Shown here one piece after another: positions 62,741 to 64,000 of a stretch of 64,000 bases of DNA; within the stretch, counting starts at the first letter, position 1; every line of letters starts with the position of its first letter. The DNA is from Albidovulum aestuarii (lineage in GTDB: Bacteria > Pseudomonadota > Alphaproteobacteria > Rhodobacterales > Rhodobacteraceae). Below the pieces are notes generated by a model, which did not search any database, was not told the DNA's origin, and was given only the letters and a program-made list of their open reading frames with translations. The position numbers and the translations under genes are program-made. The DNA lies in NCBI RefSeq assembly GCF_029961185.1, contig NZ_JASBQQ010000002.1, forward strand, positions 372,001-436,000. The letters run 5' to 3'.

Positions 62741-63589
62741 TTACCGCCCTCTTTGCGAGGGATGCCAGAAAGTGGCCGCGCGTTCGAGCGTTGCCACCAA
62801 ACCGTAAAATGCCGAACCGGCCAGGGCCGCCACGGCAATCTCCGCCCAAACCATGTCGAGCGCAAGCTGTCCGACGGCGGTGGAGATGCGGAACCCCATC
62901 CCCTTGATGGGTGAGCCGAAAAATTCAGCGACGATGGCGCCGATCAGGGCAAGCGTGGTCGCGATCTTCAGCCCGTTGAAGATGAAGGGCATCGCCGCAG
63001 GCAGGCGCAGCTTCATCAAGGTCTGCCAGTAGCTCGCCGAATAGGTCGCCATCAGGTCGCGCTGCATCCGGTCGGTGGCGGCAAGCCCCGCCACCGTGTT
63101 CACGAGGACGGGGAAGAAGACCATGACGACGACGACGGCCGCCTTCGACTGCCAGTCGAAGCCGAACCACATTACAAGGATCGGCGCGATGCCGACGATG
63201 GGCAGGGCCGCCACGAAATTGCCGACAGGCAAAAGGCCCCGTTGCAGAAAGGGTGAGCGGTCGATCATGACAGCCGTCAGCACCGCCGACCCGCAGCCGA
63301 TCAGGTAGCCCGACAGCGCGCCCTTGAGGATCGTCTGCACGAAATCGCCCCAAAGGATCGGGACCGACGATTTCAGCGTCCCCCAGATCACCGAGGGCGC
63401 AGGCAGGATCACGCCCGGCACATTGAGCCCCCGCACAATGCCCTCCCAGAGAATGAGCAGCGTCACGCCGAAAAGCGCCGGGACAAAGAGCCTGACCGCC
63501 CTGGTCTTCGCCACCGGCTGCCGCGCCAGCCAGGCGTTGAAACCCCAGGCCGCCAGCCAGAAGAGTATCGCGCCCCAAAGCCAGTTCAT
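62741..63589 (-). CDS. ABC transporter permease, TauC/SsuC type
   Basis: A 282-residue permease. Six helices; the family core 'GVILPAPSVIWGTL', 'ALPIVGIAPILVMWFGF' and an EAA loop near 'TYSASYWQTLMKLRLPAAMPFIFNGL'. It starts by overlapping the other permease's stop in ATGA. Two different permeases with one binding protein make a heterodimeric channel. Confidence 0.88.
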   Translation of the reverse strand: MNWLWGAILFWLAAWGFNAWLARQPVAKTRAVRLFVPALFGVTLLILWEGIVRGLNVPGVILPAPSVIWGTLKSSVPILWGDFVQTILKGALSGYLIGCGSAVLTAVMIDRSPFLQRGLLPVGNFVAALPIVGIAPILVMWFGFDWQSKAAVVVVMVFFPVLVNTVAGLAATDRMQRDLMATYSASYWQTLMKLRLPAAMPFIFNGLKIATTLALIGAIVAEFFGSPIKGMGFRISTAVGQLALDMVWAEIAVAALAGSAFYGLVATLERAATFWHPSQRGR

Positions 63590-64000
63590 CGCGCCATCCC
63601 CATGCGGGCCAGAACCGATCGCTCAATCACCCCGATGATCACGACGAGCCCCGCCGCCAGCGTCGCGGCGGCGAAAAGCGCCGCCCAGATCTGCACGGTC
63701 TGACCGTAATAGCTTCCCTGCAACAGCCGCGCGCCCAACCCGGCGACGGCGCCCGAAGGAAGTTCAGCGACGATCGTGCCGACGACGGCGGCGGCGACGG
63801 CCACTTTCAGCGAGGCGAAGAGATAGGGCATGGAGGCCGGAAGGCGCAGTTTCCAGAAGGTCTGCCCGCGCGACGCATTGTAGGTCGACAAGAGATCAAG
63901 CTGCATCCCGTCGGGGCTCCTCAGCCCCTTCACCATGCCGACGACGACAGGGAAGAAGGTCAGATAGGCCGCGATTACCGCCTTGGAAAGCAACGGCGGC
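63586..64000 (-). CDS. ABC transporter permease, TauC/SsuC type, 3' part
   Basis: The C-terminal 137 residues of a second permease; the start lies beyond the right edge and the frame is open to it. 'TFFPVVVGMVKGLRSPDG' and the EAA loop 'TYNASRGQTFWKLRLPASMPYLFASL' are homologous to the 62741-63589 permease. Its stop overlaps that gene's start. Confidence 0.85.
   Translation of the reverse strand, partial: PPLLSKAVIAAYLTFFPVVVGMVKGLRSPDGMQLDLLSTYNASRGQTFWKLRLPASMPYLFASLKVAVAAAVVGTIVAELPSGAVAGLGARLLQGSYYGQTVQIWAALFAAATLAAGLVVIIGVIERSVLARMGMAR

Noticed and set aside
1-64000. CRISPR arrays, insertion sequences, prophage genes, restriction or other defence systems
   Set aside because: No regularly spaced repeats, transposase or integrase motifs, phage structural proteins or defence nucleases were seen on either strand.

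Overview
The window is high-GC, densely coded DNA with alphaproteobacterial gene content. It most likely comes from a marine member of the Rhodobacteraceae (Roseobacter group). Evidence: a TauR-controlled tpa/xsc/tauABC/soeABC taurine pathway, a short MTHFR plus corrinoid methyltransferase set preceded by a small 'virulence factor' protein, PsuK/PsuG, an ArsC/AqpS pair, and rpsB-tsf. There is no prophage, IS element, integrase or CRISPR array. Both edges cut ABC-transporter genes (a peptide-type binding protein on the left, a permease on the right).

Layout. (A) 1-14.2 kb: a Dpp-type ABC transporter with an M24-family hydrolase between its binding protein and permeases, then an enamidase-like amidohydrolase on +. 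Opposite it lies a tightly overlapping five-gene minus operon: UPF0280 protein, PF06684 'amino acid synthesis' protein, FAD subunit, fused FeS/molybdopterin hydroxylase, and a 6-hydroxynicotinate reductase-like Fe-S protein. A divergent MarR regulator sits at its head. Hydroxylase, ring reductase and enamidase reproduce in order the first three reactions of the reductive nicotinate pathway of Eubacterium barkeri, so this is probably an N-heterocycle catabolic locus. (B) 14.26 kb: tRNA-Leu(GAG). (C) 14.5-24.1 kb: a seven-gene minus operon (HisD/HpsN-like dehydrogenase, Asp/Glu racemase-like, enolase superfamily, Tat-exported binding protein, two permeases, double ATPase) with a divergent LysR; the substrate is unknown. 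(D) 24.2-40.9 kb: a complete taurine route. TauABC imports, Tpa transaminates, Xsc makes acetyl phosphate and sulfite, Pta makes acetyl-CoA, a TauE-type exporter and SoeABC remove sulfite. Paired direct repeats resembling TauR sites lie before tauA, tpa, xsc and tauR. (E) 41-50 kb: housekeeping and C1 genes (Hint-like protein, RlmE, Ppx/GppA, an outer-membrane barrel, the MTHFR/corrinoid set, EF-Ts, S2). (F) 50-64 kb: pseudouridine salvage, DUF502, patatin, 3-hydroxybutyrate dehydrogenase, a candidate sRNA, a YejA-type binding protein, entericidin, ArsC-AqpS, a TauE-like permease, DusA and an NMT1/THI5-type ABC transporter.

The points most worth following are the heterocycle operon (with UPF0280 as a possible flavin transferase for the reductase), a 13-bp hairpin that would bury the enamidase ribosome-binding site, a motif shared by the two promoter regions of that locus, the orphan HisD/racemase/enolase operon, and the sRNA candidate at 55.1 kb. 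All functions are inferred by reading the sequence and from recall of families; no searches were run.
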